The translations under genes were made by a program, and so were the position numbers. Positions 1-11,591 of a DNA stretch of 64,000 nucleotides are shown here, piece after piece. Under the pieces are notes generated by a model. It ran no database searches. It saw nothing but the letters and a program-made list of their open reading frames with translations, and was not told the origin of the DNA. The stretch is from Jackrogersella multiformis (Eukaryota; Ascomycota; Sordariomycetes; Xylariales; Hypoxylaceae), in contig CADCXD010000005.1 of the NCBI GenBank assembly GCA_902806575.1, positions 2,232,001 to 2,296,000 on the forward strand, given 5' to 3'. Positions within the stretch are counted from its first letter, which is position 1. Each line of letters starts with the position of its first letter.

Positions 1-1245
1 ACTCATACCATTCCTACCGTTTTCGCCTCCCCCATCCGACCCGACATTGTCCAGCAAGTTCACACCGGAATGGCAAAGAACAAGCGACAGCCGTATGCCG
101 TGAGCGAGAAGGCTGGTCACCAAACCTCCGCCGAATCCTGGGGAACTGGTTAGTACTAGTAGTCTTTATAATCTATTTCGCTGTGGAGGGGTTAGATTGT
201 TATGTTACCGCAATCAATGGATCAGCCTCTATATGAATTAACTTGGCGATAGTTGCATTGCAATTGCTAACAGTATCGCATAGGTCGCGCTGTTGCCCGT
301 ATCCCCCGTGTTTCCGGTGGTGGTACCCACCGTGCTGGTCAGGCTGCCTTCGGTAACATGTGTCGTTCTGGTCGCATGTTCGCCCCTACCAAGATCTGGC
401 GAAAGTGGCACATCAAGGTCAACCAGGGCCAGAAGTGAGTTGAACGGATTTTCTAGGCATTGGAATACTATGGCTAATACTTCGAAAGGCGATTCGCTAC
501 TGCTTCCGCTCTTGCCGCTTCCGCTGTCCCCCCTCTATTGCTCGCCCGCGGTCACCAGATTTCTTCCGTCCCCGAAGTCCCTCTCGTTATTGACTCGGCC
601 GCTTTCGAGGGTGGTGTTGCCGCCAAGACTGCGAGCGCCCTCGCCATCCTAAGCGCCGTCGGTGCTAGTGCCGATATCGAGAAGGCCAAGAAGTCGAAGA
701 AGCTGCGCGCTGGTAAGGGTAAGCTGAGGGGCCGCCGATACCGCCAGCGACGTGGACCTCTAGTCATCTACGATCCCGAAGTTGATGGCAAGGATCTCGT
801 CACCGGAACCCGTAACCTTCCCGGTGTTGAGACTAGCTCTGTCTATGCCCTCAATCTCCTCCAGCTCGCCCCTGGTGGCCACCTCGGCCGATTTATCGTC
901 TGGACTTCGGCAGCATTCAAGGCCCTAGACAAGATCTACGGCACCACCACTACACCCTCTGAGTTGAAGAAGGACTTCCTGCTGCCTTCCAACCTGGTTT
1001 CCCAGGCTGACCTGAGCCGTCTGATCAACAGCTCCGAAATCCAGAGCGTTCTCGAGGCGCCCAAGGGTGGTCCTTTGACCAAGCGTGCTGCTGTGCAGAA
1101 GAACCCTCTACGCAACAAGCAAGTCATGCTGCGATTCAACCCGTACCACGCCACATTCGTGAAGGACAAGCTAGGTCAGCAGAAGGTAGACGGCAAGCCT
1201 CCAAAGACCGCTCAGACCTTCCTGGAGGTGCTGCGCGAGGATTAG
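1..1245 (+). CDS. RPL4: 60S ribosomal protein L4 (uL4), 5' end outside window
   Basis: Large-subunit ribosomal protein uL4, a core 60S component lining the peptide exit tunnel. Exons read as <1-148, 284-434 and 489-1245; the phases join without a break. The visible protein starts inside the N-terminal region (IRPDIVQQVHTGMAKNKRQ), continues through the family signature GGGTHRAGQAAFGNMCRSGRMF, and ends with FLEVLRED followed by TAG at 1243-1245. The basic segment KLRAGKGKLRGRRYRQRRGP near 700-760 is typical of eukaryotic L4. Both introns are small (135 and 54 nt); the first has a GCTAAC branch point near 265. Start codon and first exon(s) lie upstream of the window. Product identity is very secure. 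Confidence 0.97.
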
Positions 1246-2088
1246 ACTAGCTTGGTGAGCAGCGTAGTCTAGAGGGAGGAAAATGGTGCATCGTTTGTTA
1301 AATCACGGCGTAATGGATCATAGGGTCATGAATCAATGGGCATTCTCATTATGATCGTCACACTTCCGACTTCAATGTCGATTATCCATGATGTCTAGTG
1401 AGTTTAGTTCGTCAACATGGTCATGACTTTGCGTATAGTAAACATACCCCATTGCGTTAAACAGTAAGCTTCACTTGGTAGCTAACGTGTCCCCTTTATC
1501 CCCTTCATAAATAAAACAGTTCTGAGGAGTATCCTCGTTACACATTTTCCCAGCTAAATTTAGCATGAGATATATGTGCCCTAGCCGGATTTAAATACCC
1601 ATTTCGATAGTGGGGCTAAATATAAAGTAGGTATGCCTGGGTTGGAGCTCGAGCGATACAATCTTATGAAAGATAACATAATATTGATCGCGAAGACTTG
1701 CCATTCAACTTTAACCTCCATCATGATCGGACCTCTCGCCAGCTGCTAGATATTACGATGTCATCACAGCTTTTATAGCTAATTGGTCACATAGCCTGGT
1801 AGCTAGTCATAGATAGCTCACATCATCGGAGCTCGGCAGCTGATAGAGATGATTATCAAGACAACTAAATATAGACGTTACTTCGTTTCGTTCTAAATCC
1901 GGGATAAATCATCTAGCTAGGTAGGTAGGGAACGTTTAATGGCTGGCGTGCATATCTACACTACGTACAGTCTCACATCGCTCATCTAATATTTCGCACA
2001 TGTTCGCTCGTCCAAGAAACTAGTGGATATATACTACCTACCTACTACCTACCTAGGTACATGTCCGCTCGCCGCCTCCTCGGAATCC
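1246..2088. other. Convergent intergenic region, no gene seen
   Basis: This holds the 3' flanks of RPL4 (+) and the aminotransferase (-). It is AT-rich with TAGGTAGG/CCTACCTA words near 1915-1930 and 2035-2060. No coding pattern or RNA gene was recognised. Confidence 0.6.
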
Positions 2089-4162
2089 TCAGCAGCCCAT
2101 CCAACTCCCCAAGTTCACCAGCCCGGCCGTGTCGCGGGGGCCGTCGCCGAAGGCGTTCATCTCGTCGAGGATAGCCTCGAGCTCCCTGACGCTCTTGATG
2201 CGCCAGAACTTCTGGACGCCGTCGGCGAAGCGCAGGGAGCAGGCGTCGACGTTGTCCTCGGACTCGGCGGCGAAGCACAGGCGGTAGTAGGCCCAGCCGC
2301 GGGCCTCGCGGACGGGCGTCGTGGCGCTGAACATCAGGCCGGGGCTGACGAGCACCAGGTGCGGCTTGTGGGTCAGGAAGATCATGAGCGCCGTGGACAG
2401 CGCCGTGCCGCCGACGAGGTCGCCCTGGGTCCCGGCCGCCTTCCACAGCGGGTGCGTCTCGAAGCGCATGTGCACCCAGAGGAACATGCCGCCGCGCGGC
2501 CAGCGGAAGTCGTACAGCTGGGTCTTGGTGATGACGCCCCAGTCGGCGTCGGACTCGCGCGTCGGCGTCGACTGCTTCAGCTGGTACGAGTGCTCCTCGA
2601 GGATGGCGCACATGCGGTTCATGCGCCTCTCGTACTGGCCGCGCAGGCCGGCGAGCCAGCGCACCCAGCCCTCCGTCTTCCAGCCGTCGAAGGCCGGCTG
2701 CTCCTTCGCGGGCCTGGCGGCGAACGCCGCCGCCGCCGCCTCGGGCTGCGGGCCCATGATGGTCTCGGCGATGACGACCTGGGCGAAGCCCGAAGGCTGC
2801 TGGGTGCCCGTCTCGCTGACGCGGAAGACGCGCTCGGCGATTGCCGGCGACGTGGTGATCCACCCCATGCGACACCCGGGTGCTATGGTCTTGGAGAAGG
2901 TATCCAACCGCACGACGCGGCCGTCCACGTCCACGTTGAGGAACGACGGGACCAGCGAATCTATGAACGGATACCCGGACTTGTTTTCGAGGGGGTTTGC
3001 TACCTTCGGCTCGGGGATCGGCAAGTTCCTCGCCTTCGCCTCCTCGATCTCTGCCGACGGAAACTGGAGATACCAATACGGGTCGTCCTCGACGATGATG
3101 ACGTCGTATTTGCTGCAGATGGAGTACAATTCCTTCCTCCTCTGTAAGGATAAGACGCCACTTGTTGGATTGTGACCCATTCTGAAGAACGATTTTAGTA
3201 AGCCCTGATAGGGGGACGTTTATAATTGGACAGAACTTACGTAACAGTGTACATCAGGTGTGGTCGTTTTCCCTTATTATAATCCCAGTTCGCAAGCACA
3301 TCTTCCAAGCTTCCAGGACCGTACGGCGCCATGCCCTCTTCGTCCATCTCAACAGCTACGGTCTGGATTCCTCGGGGTTGCGATTGGGTAAGCACGTTGG
3401 AGTACATGAAAATTTCGGTCAGCAGGCCTGGTCGGTCCCGGATGTCGTTCTTCCCTTCCACCCAGACGTTGCTGAATACCTCCAAGGCCTTGGACATGCC
3501 ATCTGTCGAACCGACTGTCATTATAACCTCTGGCCCTCCCCTATACGGCACATTGGGGTGCAATACGTCACGTGAGAATTGGCGGATGAAGGAAAGCAGC
3601 GGCGGGTATCCGTCTGCCTGACCGTATTGCAGGGCGGAAGCCAGATCTATCCTCCTCGTTACGTCCGAAGTAGGTGCATCGTGGGGCACGACGACATGGG
3701 ATGCGACAGGCTGGTTCGAGATGGACGTCGCCTCCATCTGCGAAGACAGCGGGCCGTCGGCACCGGGATAGTTCGGCGACGGGGTCCATCGATCCGGTCT
3801 CGCGGTCTGAGCTTCTAGCGTGTCGAACGGGAAGAGCTGCGCATTCGGGAGGCCTGAGATATGTGGAGTTAGCTTCCGGCGGTCTGCGCGGACGTTGGCG
3901 GTAGGGCTAAGCAGGTAAGGAATAGAGATAAAAAGGGGTTCGCACCGCCGGCAAGTTGACCAATATTCGGGATCTGAAAGAATTTGTAGAACTCTTTCAT
4001 TTTACTAGGCGCCCGTGCCTTGGTGACATCAGAGAAGTGATGGGACATGTCCTTCGGTAAAGGCTTCGCCATATCGACCATCTTTTCATTGGTCGCCTCC
4101 ATGATTGATTGACCTGATTGACCTAATACCTGTTCCCAATTTTGATGTGGCACGGCAGTCAT
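2089..4162 (-). CDS. ARO8/kynurenine-aminoadipate-type PLP aminotransferase
   Basis: Fold-type I PLP aminotransferase of the fungal ARO8/ARO9 and alpha-aminoadipate/kynurenine group. It transfers amino groups between aromatic amino acids or 2-aminoadipate and a 2-oxo acid. Exons on the minus strand: 4162-3946, 3853-3241, 3181-2089 (640 residues, exact codon count). Landmarks are PNIGQLAGGLPNAQLFPFDT near the N-terminus, YGQADGYPPL, TVGSTDGMSKAL (phosphate binding), YTVTMGHNPTSG, VEDDPYWYLQF, and the Schiff-base lysine in DTFSKTIAPGCRMGW at about residue 374. At 640 residues it is longer than yeast Aro8 (about 500), mainly through inserts around residues 90-130. The last 800 bases are strikingly GC-rich compared with the first half. 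The exact substrate cannot be read from sequence. Confidence 0.9.
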
Positions 4163-5229
4163 GTGTCTCGGACGTCCGTACGAGATACGGCACCTAGATA
4201 AAGGTCGGTATGTATTTGATTATAGAATAGGTACCTAGGAAAAGGTAGGCATATAATAGGTATGGAGTATAGGAGGTATATACAATATCTTCAAAATAAG
4301 ACAGCGATGCAAGGTAATGACAGCAAAGAAAGATCACACGTGTGTTCAACTGCCTACATCATGTAGCCTTTCACTACCTACCTAGATTGGATTATATCTA
4401 CCTAAGTAGTGTAGCATTATTACCAAATCCGCCCTATAATTAGTGAATTGGCATGGATGTCGATGACAAATTCGATATACTACCTGGGCTAGGTATGTAT
4501 TCGATAAGGATGCAGACTGTCCTAGCGCTTTTAAGAAGTATTCCGAAAGGCGGGTACTGTATTAGGGGACCGATCCCGGACCAAGCAAGTTTAATTTCGG
4601 CATCCAATTGGCCGTTTGTTCCTATCTATGCCTTATTAAGTAAGCAAGGACCTTGTAACGTTGGATGGTACATAGGTACCTACCCAGATATGTAGGTTTT
4701 AAGATTCAAGTTCTCTAAGTTGTACAAAGTAATCCGTATATCCGTACTACGTACCGTGACGCGGGGTCGTACCAATTATGCAAGGTACCCCACACATCCG
4801 ATTCCAGTCTTCCTTGCTAGAAATCAACCTACAACCTTGGAAAATTTCTCAAATAATCCTTCTTACAAGTTCTAAGTAAGGCCAAATACAGATGCCGTAC
4901 ACGAGAAGCAACATGCCGCTCAGAGCGATTTTTATAGCTTGCCTATGATATCCCATATTTAGGTCGAATTGAATTTCTTAATTGATACTTTACTCCCTTT
5001 TCCGTTGTCCATCCATCGGCTAGACACCTTCAAGCCGATATCGCCTCCGAGCCAGTCCCTTAATATATTAACCATATCTACTCTCGCTGACGGGTGTTTG
5101 TCCGGTCCGAACAGGGTTTTATAAGAGCGTAAAAAAAAGGAGTAGAAGAAAAGGGGAGACCGTCTATTTCAATCCATATATTTCTTTGCTTTGGAAGCGT
5201 TCGGGTATTCCCAAGGGTGAACGTTCGTC
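4163..5229. promoter_or_regulatory. Divergent promoter region, aminotransferase / MTHFR
   Basis: 1,067 bases separate the two start codons, which point away from each other. The region carries TACCTAGG-type words, a CACGTG-centred palindrome at 4335-4344, and an A-rich stretch (5125-5155) just upstream of the MTHFR start. No convincing ORF was found; an 80-codon frame at 4453-4695 has no protein-like character. Confidence 0.55.
4335..4344. promoter_or_regulatory. CACACGTGTG palindrome (E-box-like)
   Basis: A perfect 10-base palindrome containing CACGTG, the core recognised by bHLH factors such as Cbf1, which controls sulfur/methionine genes in yeast. It lies 173 bases upstream of the aminotransferase start and about 890 bases upstream of MTHFR. 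The site is seen directly; its function is inferred. Confidence 0.3.
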
Positions 5230-7260
5230 ATGGAGAGGATCACGGACAAGATAGCCGCTTTGCCGGCTGATTCGAGTTATTTCTCGCTCGAATTCTTTCC
5301 GCCAAAGACCGCGATGGGATTCTCGAACCTACGCGACCGTCTAGATCGAATGGCCCGCGCCTTACGGCCCTTATTCGTAAATGTGACATGGGGTGCCGGA
5401 GGATCTACCGCCACCAAGTCTCTCGAGTTGGCCGAGATATGTCAGAGGGAACTGAACCTGACAACGTGTCTACATTTGACATGTACAAACATGAGCCGAA
5501 AGTTAATTGACAGGGCGTTGGAAGATGCGAAGGCGTTGGGTATTAGAAACATCCTGGCCTTGAGAGGCGATCCTCCAAGAGCTGCAGAATATCAGGATCC
5601 AAACGAAAACCCGGAGGATGCCATAGATGAAGCTTTCACTTGGGCGATCGATTTGGTGCGATATATAAGAAAGACACACGGCGACTATTTCTGCATTGGC
5701 GTCGCAGCGTATCCCGAAGGTCATGCCGATGAGAGCCATCCTTCAGGCCAGAGTCTAGAGCATGACCTCCCCTACCTGGTCGAAAAGACCCAGGCGGGAG
5801 CTGATTTCCTCATGACTCAGTTATTCTTCGACACGGAAGCTTATGACAAGTTTGAGCAGACCCTGAGAAGCCACTCAAGCGGTGCCTTCAAGACAATCCC
5901 CATCATACCGGGGCTGATGCCCATCCAGAGCTACCAGATGATCAAGAGGACGACAAAGCTCAGCCACGCTCAAATACCCGACGCGATAATGTCTCGACTA
6001 GATGCGGTTAGGAAGGATGACGAGAAGGTCAAGAGCGTCGGTGTGGACATCCTCTGTGAGATTGTCGACCAAGTCAAGGAGATCGCAAGTAGAACGCCCG
6101 GTCCTAGGGGTTTTCACTTTTATACTCTCAACCTCGAGAAGGCCGTATCGTTCATTGTCGAGAGGACAAATCTCATACCTCCTAGTACTCCCATAGGGGA
6201 AGAAGCAGTTGTTGAGGATATTACGTCCAAGATCCCGACTCTCCAAGTCAACGGATCAGATCACGAACGCCTCTCCCAAACCATCAATAACTCTCGAGGC
6301 CGAAGAGAGTCCAACGTCGGTTCAGAACCTCGCAACCGGGTCATTATCTCTGGGCGATCTGTATCACACCCCGAGTACGAAGCCACATCAGCCGAAGCCA
6401 GTATACCGGCAGAACCCATCAACAGCCGAGCTAACACCTTGGCGATATCAGAGGGGGAGGGCGTGCTCGGCCGCGAAGCGACATGGGACGACTTCCCCAA
6501 CGGCCGGTGGGGCGACGCTAGATCGCCGGCGTACGGCGAGATAGACGGATACGGGCCTAGTCTGCACGTCTCCCAATCCCAAGCCGTCGGCCTCTGGGGC
6601 TACCCCGCCAAGCGCGAAGACGTCAACGAGCTCTTCGTCCGGCACCTCCGCGGCGACCTCCCGGCCATCCCGTGGAGCGAGGAGGAGTTCAACGAGGAGA
6701 CCCGCACCATCACCGACAAGCTCATCCGGCTCAACTCCCAGGGCTGGTGGACCGTCGCCTCCCAGCCCGCCGTCGACGGCCTGCGCTCCTCCGACCCCGT
6801 CTTCGGCTGGGGCCCCCACCACGGCTTCGTCTTCCAGAAGGCCTTCGTCGAGTTCTTCCTGCCCTCCACCCAGTGGAAGGTCCTCCTCGAGCGCCTCCAG
6901 AGCTCCGAGGTCCACGACACCGTCTGCTTCTACGCCGCCAACGCCGCCGGCGACTTCGTCTCCTCCGACGCCACCGGCGGCCTGGCCGGCGAGGCCGTCC
7001 GCGAGTCCAGCACCAACGCCGTCACCTGGGGCGTCTTCCCCGGCAAGGAGATCATCACCCCCACCATCATCGAGGAGGTCAGCTTCAGGGCCTGGAGCGA
7101 GGAGGCCTTCGGCATCTTCGCCGAGTGGGCCCAGGTCTACGGCAAGGGCTCCGAGAGCGAGAGGCTGCTGGAGCAGGCCAGGGCCGACTCGTGGCTCGTC
7201 AACATCATACACCACGACTACGTCGACAAGGACGCCTTATGGAACTTACTTATAAATTAA
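5230..7260 (+). CDS. MET12: Methylenetetrahydrofolate reductase (MET12-like)
   Basis: Reduces 5,10-methylene-THF to 5-methyl-THF, the methyl donor for methionine synthesis; a cytosolic flavoprotein. Single exon, 676 residues. The N-terminal TIM barrel (about 1-310) has FSLEFFPPKT, VNVTWGAGGSTA, HLTCTNM, ILALRGDPPR, GVAAYPEGH, ADFLMTQLFFD and FHFYTLNLEKA. A low-complexity linker (about 330-400) leads to the fungal/animal regulatory domain with ATWDDFPNGRWGDARSPAYGEIDGYGPSL and the closing NAVTWGVFPGKEIITPTIIEEVSF. The linker-to-domain wording and length are nearer yeast Met12 than Met13, so the paralog call is an inference. From about 6440 the sequence becomes very GC-rich with almost exclusive C/G third positions, unlike the 5' half. 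Confidence 0.93.
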   Translation: MERITDKIAALPADSSYFSLEFFPPKTAMGFSNLRDRLDRMARALRPLFVNVTWGAGGSTATKSLELAEICQRELNLTTCLHLTCTNMSRKLIDRALEDAKALGIRNILALRGDPPRAAEYQDPNENPEDAIDEAFTWAIDLVRYIRKTHGDYFCIGVAAYPEGHADESHPSGQSLEHDLPYLVEKTQAGADFLMTQLFFDTEAYDKFEQTLRSHSSGAFKTIPIIPGLMPIQSYQMIKRTTKLSHAQIPDAIMSRLDAVRKDDEKVKSVGVDILCEIVDQVKEIASRTPGPRGFHFYTLNLEKAVSFIVERTNLIPPSTPIGEEAVVEDITSKIPTLQVNGSDHERLSQTINNSRGRRESNVGSEPRNRVIISGRSVSHPEYEATSAEASIPAEPINSRANTLAISEGEGVLGREATWDDFPNGRWGDARSPAYGEIDGYGPSLHVSQSQAVGLWGYPAKREDVNELFVRHLRGDLPAIPWSEEEFNEETRTITDKLIRLNSQGWWTVASQPAVDGLRSSDPVFGWGPHHGFVFQKAFVEFFLPSTQWKVLLERLQSSEVHDTVCFYAANAAGDFVSSDATGGLAGEAVRESSTNAVTWGVFPGKEIITPTIIEEVSFRAWSEEAFGIFAEWAQVYGKGSESERLLEQARADSWLVNIIHHDYVDKDALWNLLIN

Positions 7261-8045
7261 AATAAATTCATTGCAATAAAAAAAGGAAGACAACGCGTTG
7301 ATAGTATTCAGACGACTTGGCTATCTAGTGTAGGTGAGGTAGCTAGCCGGAGCTACTGATATCTATCTAATACATCTGCCCGCCCGCCCGTCCATCCATC
7401 TGCGGACCGTGAGAAATCCTCAAATTTCATCGCAAAAGGAAAAAGAAAATAGAAACAGCAATGCAGGGATATTACCGAGCTCAGAACTGACCCAAGTATG
7501 GGTCCATAATTCAGTAGCCTGCGAGGAAATGTCGAAGAGATAAGCCAAGCTTAAGTCATCTCAAATGTGCCCATAGAAAATCGAAGTGTTGGCGGAGATA
7601 AAGGAGTGATGATGTCGTTGTGATAATACCGTCCGCATAGTCCATCTGAACGTTCCTCCTGACCATCATCCATCATCCCTCCAGTCCGCCTACAACTCGT
7701 ATCCGTCCTAGTCGTCGAAAGAATATGTCGTCTCGTTTTTGTGTGCCAGAAACTCATGAAGTTGTCCATTCCCTTTTCCCCCTTTCCGATGACGATTGAG
7801 TTATTAAGGAAAGGCGGAAGCAACAAAGCCCCCCTAATGGTTTTTTTTCAGCTATGGTGAAGGAATGGAATCCCATCGGTGTGTGACGACGGAGCAGTGA
7901 CCGTTACCTCGCACGACCATTGATAACGAAAGGAGAAACCCAAAACGCCGCAGAATCCATTACGCCTCCTCGAAAACGCCGTAAGGCACAGGCGGGTGAT
8001 TACACTCGCAATGAGGTCATCGCCCAAATTGCATACTTGCGAAGA
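7261..8045. other. Convergent 3' flanks, no gene seen
   Basis: AT-rich stretch between MTHFR (+) and the minus-strand gene at 8046. It contains a CCCG/TCCATC pyrimidine run at 7378-7400 and an oligo-T at 7842-7849. The frames that stay open here look like chance. Confidence 0.5.
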
Positions 8046-9385
8046 TTAGACTTCGCCATCTGCAAGCTCGTCACTGTCCTCGCCGAACATGCTATCACCG
8101 AAGAACTGGTCGCTATCAGTGTTCTCCGTGGCGCGGATACCATCGTCGTGCTCGGGCTCTGGTTCGTTCTTAACGCGAGAGGAACGCGCAGACGTCTTAG
8201 GAGCGGGTTTCTCGTCGCTTAGGTCAACAATCTGGATCTCGTCATCCCCGGACGCGGTGCCGTTGCCGAAGATGGAGCTGGTCGTAGACTTCTCGGCCTT
8301 GCCCTTTCCCTTGCCGAAGAGGTTGCGGGAAACGCCGTTGGTGCCGTTAGCGGTGCCGTTCTTCTTAGAGGATGCGGCCGCGGTAGTGGTAGCCTTAGCC
8401 TTAGCGCCAGTACCACGGGCATTTCGTCGCTTCGGGGTGGGCGTGGCCTGTAGTTCGTCGTCATCTGAATGGACATCCTTGGCATCATAGTTCGAATCGA
8501 GACCACCGTCGCCAGAGTCCTCCTCAGACATGGCGACTTTCTTGCCACCACGCTTGCGCTTCGTAGCGGTGGTACTAGGGGTACGAGATTTCTTGGCAGT
8601 CGCCGGGCTCGAAGCCTTCGCTCTACCAGAGGTAGATACGCCCGGCTTGAGGTCCGCCGGGTCGTCGCCATTCTCGATAGCCTCCTGCTGTAATCGTCCA
8701 AGCGCCTTGATATCGCGGAACTGCCACTCGATGCCAGAGGGAGTAGACTCCCCGAAGAGCTTATGGATCTCTGGCAGGGATTGTTAGCTATTTCGTTTAT
8801 CTCGTTGCTTAAAGGTGATAGTAATAAGTAGGTAGTAGTAGTAACAGGAAATAATAGACGTAACAGGAGTCAAATGAGTGATGGTCAGTGATAAAAGCAC
8901 ATGAACAAGTTTACCTCCGGTCTCGACGGGCAGCTCGCCCGGGTCCTTTTTTGCCTCTTTATAAGCAATTTGCATCTTAGCTAATTGCTTCACAGGACGC
9001 AGACGATGGTCTACGGCAGATCCGGTCGTACCCCCGCCCATTAGAGCCGCGAGGTCTGCTGCTACATCAGCCCAAAGAAATCTACAAAAGAACGGGGTGC
9101 GACGTGGGACCTTCGTAGATAGAACGCAGATGATTATATATAATCCTTATTCTAGTGTCCTCACTAACTTGGACGGCGATCTCCGAAAGGCACCCGCTAT
9201 GAATAAACGAAGAAGAGGTAGGAAGGAACATTAGGTTATCAAGTCAAGGATAATGATAAAAATTGGGCATACATACCATTGAAGTTTAGTTTAACCTTGC
9301 CTTGAATGGAAGCGAGCACTGCAGCGAGCAGGCGCGTGCTGGCATCGTAGGTTCTAAAGTTGGTCTTGTTCTGAGGAGCAGGCAT
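8046..9385 (-). CDS. Putative DNA-binding nuclear protein, SANT-like N-terminus, acidic tail
   Basis: Uncharacterised fungal protein of 342 residues. Exons on the minus strand: 9385-9277, 9196-9169 (28 nt), 9081-8915, 8770-8046; total length is an exact codon multiple. The N-terminus starts MPAPQNKTNFRTYDASTRLL, followed by LAAVLASIQGKVKLNF and, after exon 3, GIEWQFRDIKALGRLQQEA. This pattern resembles the small Myb/SANT-like helix modules common in fungal proteins of unknown role. The middle is Lys/Arg/Ser/Thr-rich (KRKRGGKK and other NLS-like runs, A/T/S-rich spacers), and the C-terminus is acidic (DDEIQIVDLSDEKPAP, then many D/E). A chromatin-associated role is inferred from composition. 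The 28-nt exon 2 is the least certain part. Confidence 0.75.
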
Positions 9386-11591
9386 TGTGACAGAGGTTCA
9401 GAGAAGCCTGCGTAGGAATATTAGTGTCAAGTTTGGTGATGATGTAACCTTGGTGGTGTCAGGGTATTATGAGCTGAAGGGAGGTGGTGAAAGGCCGAGG
9501 TTGTATCGAGCAGTGCGTAAGTTGGAGAGGTTGTCTGAAGTTGAAGATGCTTAGGAAGAAGAGGCTAGTCGGTTACGTGTGGAACTGTAATTTATGTCGA
9601 AGGAGGCGGGTAGTGTTTTTAGGGCAGGTAGTGAACAGGAGGACGGTGAAAAGGAAGTTGCCATGTGGGTAGAATTAAGTCGAAGGAAGGGCAGGATATA
9701 GGGGGCATATGTAGGATAAGGGGGAAGGTACGTTGATCCAAGAAACATCAAACTAGAACAACGGAAGTAGCAACAGTTGATACTGATGTAGAGACTAGGA
9801 AATGGAAGTAGCTTACTGTATGTGTAACTAGGTCTATGTGCGGTCTATGGCTCGATAAATTTGAAGTCGTTAAGACGAACTGACGCAACGTACACCGAAT
9901 TAGTCTCAAGGATGTAATTATGATGACAGATTAGTGTCAGGTACGACGGCGAGGTTTATTTAGGAAGAAAGTGTGACACTGTAAAAGGGATTGAGGGGAT
10001 ATCGTAAGGTGAGAAATATTCATATGAGGGCTCTAGAGATGTCCGGTTTGGAAATGTTATGTTGGTAAGAGGTAGATGGTATGGTGAAGGAAGAATAAGG
10101 TCGAAGATGAAGGGTAGAGGGTAGAGGGTAGAGGGTGGATACGTTTTCTTACCAATTTGCTACGCAACGGAAGTTACGTGCTGAGCGGGTGTTCACTTGT
10201 CACTTGCCAATGGTGTGTTGACTTGCGAGTGGTATCGCCGTTGCCCAACAGTGTCGTTGAGGAGTAGACTTAATAGTGTAGTCCACCTGCCTACCTAGGT
10301 AGGTATGCACTAGCTATCTTCGAAGCAAGTGGTTGTTGCTACAGTATCCTCAGGCCTAATCTTGGTATTTCAAGTTTGACCTAAATTCTGAAATCTTCAA
10401 ATTAGTACAGATACTATACAAAATGCAGTGTCGTTATAAGAATCAGTTTTATTAAGGTCTCCGTCTCCATCTCCAGGTTCCGGTTTCAAGGCTAGTGTTA
10501 TGAATATAAAGTGTACGGTTATTAATTCGATGGCTGGTTAAAACGAATTCTTATTTAAAATCGACTTACAACACTAGGCCGTTATAAAGCTTCAGAACTC
10601 GCCCCAAGGCCTTGGTGAGATCTCAAATTGAAGCACAAGATCGATTTAATAATGTAGGTTCCGTTATCAAGGGATGGTTGAAACCCAATTGCAAATATAT
10701 GTAAAGCGAGAGGTATAATGGTTACTCGATTAAAATGTCTTTATGTACTCGACTTTATTACTTCTGTTATATGGATAAGCCAATGGGGTAACAAATTGAA
10801 TATGGTCAGGCAAGTAGACTTTTAATTTTGACGCGAAGATTCGAAGAAGAAAAACTCAAGAAATAGCGTCCTATATGTAAGAGGAGAAAAATTCAATTGG
10901 ACTTCAAGGCAAAGTAGGTAGGTAAGTGTTTGAGGTGAGAGAAGAAAAGTATTTGGGTCGACATCCCTCTAAAACTGAAGCGAACAAATGTGTGTGTTTG
11001 TTAAGTTGTGACTTATGGCCTCGAACATCTTAACATTCAATCGACATTAAACCAGACCAAATCATACTCAATTGACTTCTAGGCGTAAAATGTATAATAC
11101 CATTATTCGCTAACAATTATCTCAACTGTAGAAAGCCTTATGTGGCGGATTATCGGCTGAGGATATTCAAAACTGTAAGTACTCACTAACACTAATTCAC
11201 AGCATCCGCATAGCGGTATGAGGACCGTGTCACACCAGCCACATGCATCTTTTAACATGGGTCTTATCAACTAGGCAGCAGTAGGCAAAGTGATATAATC
11301 TTCAGCGTGACTATCTTTGCTTTTTTTTTTGCTCCTCTTAACGTAATAGAAGTGATAATAATACGCCTCACATCGCGGGATTGGTTTGTCATTTGTGACA
11401 ACATTATTATCGATTGCAATCCAAGCAGCTTCACACTCTAACCGAATCTAGAGCCTTGGTTCGATAACGAAGCTATAGAGTTTATCTATGTCACATTATT
11501 TACTATTAAACCATAGACATGGTATACATGCGGGCATTATTCATCAGTATTTTAGATTCTAGCAGATTGACCAGGTCACGTCATTATTCAT
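9386..11591. other. 2.2 kb AT-rich intergenic region
   Basis: Lies between two minus-strand genes (5' side of the 8046-9385 gene, 3' side of ANY1). It includes a short G-rich tandem repeat (10111-10136), a CCTACCTAGGTAGG palindrome (10290-10303) and a poly-T (11321-11332). No coding pattern or RNA gene was recognised. Confidence 0.5.
10111..10136. repeat. GGGTAGA tandem repeat, about 3.6 copies
   Basis: Direct reading shows successive GGGTAGA units. Too short to classify beyond a microsatellite. Confidence 0.8.

Noticed and set aside
2023..3147. 374-codon plus-strand open frame (and a 284-codon frame at 2321-3175)
   Set aside because: Antisense shadow of the aminotransferase in GC-rich, stop-poor DNA; composition is Arg/Gly/Ala-rich without any motif.
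6448..7215. 255-codon minus-strand and 197-codon plus-strand frames over the MTHFR 3' half
   Set aside because: Shadows created by G/C third positions; Gly/Asp/Leu or Arg-rich repeats, while the MTHFR frame has clear conserved motifs.
7600..7660. Possible C/D-box snoRNA (GTGATGATG and CTGA)
   Set aside because: Boxes are too close together, no terminal stem in the right order, no rRNA-complementary guide identified.
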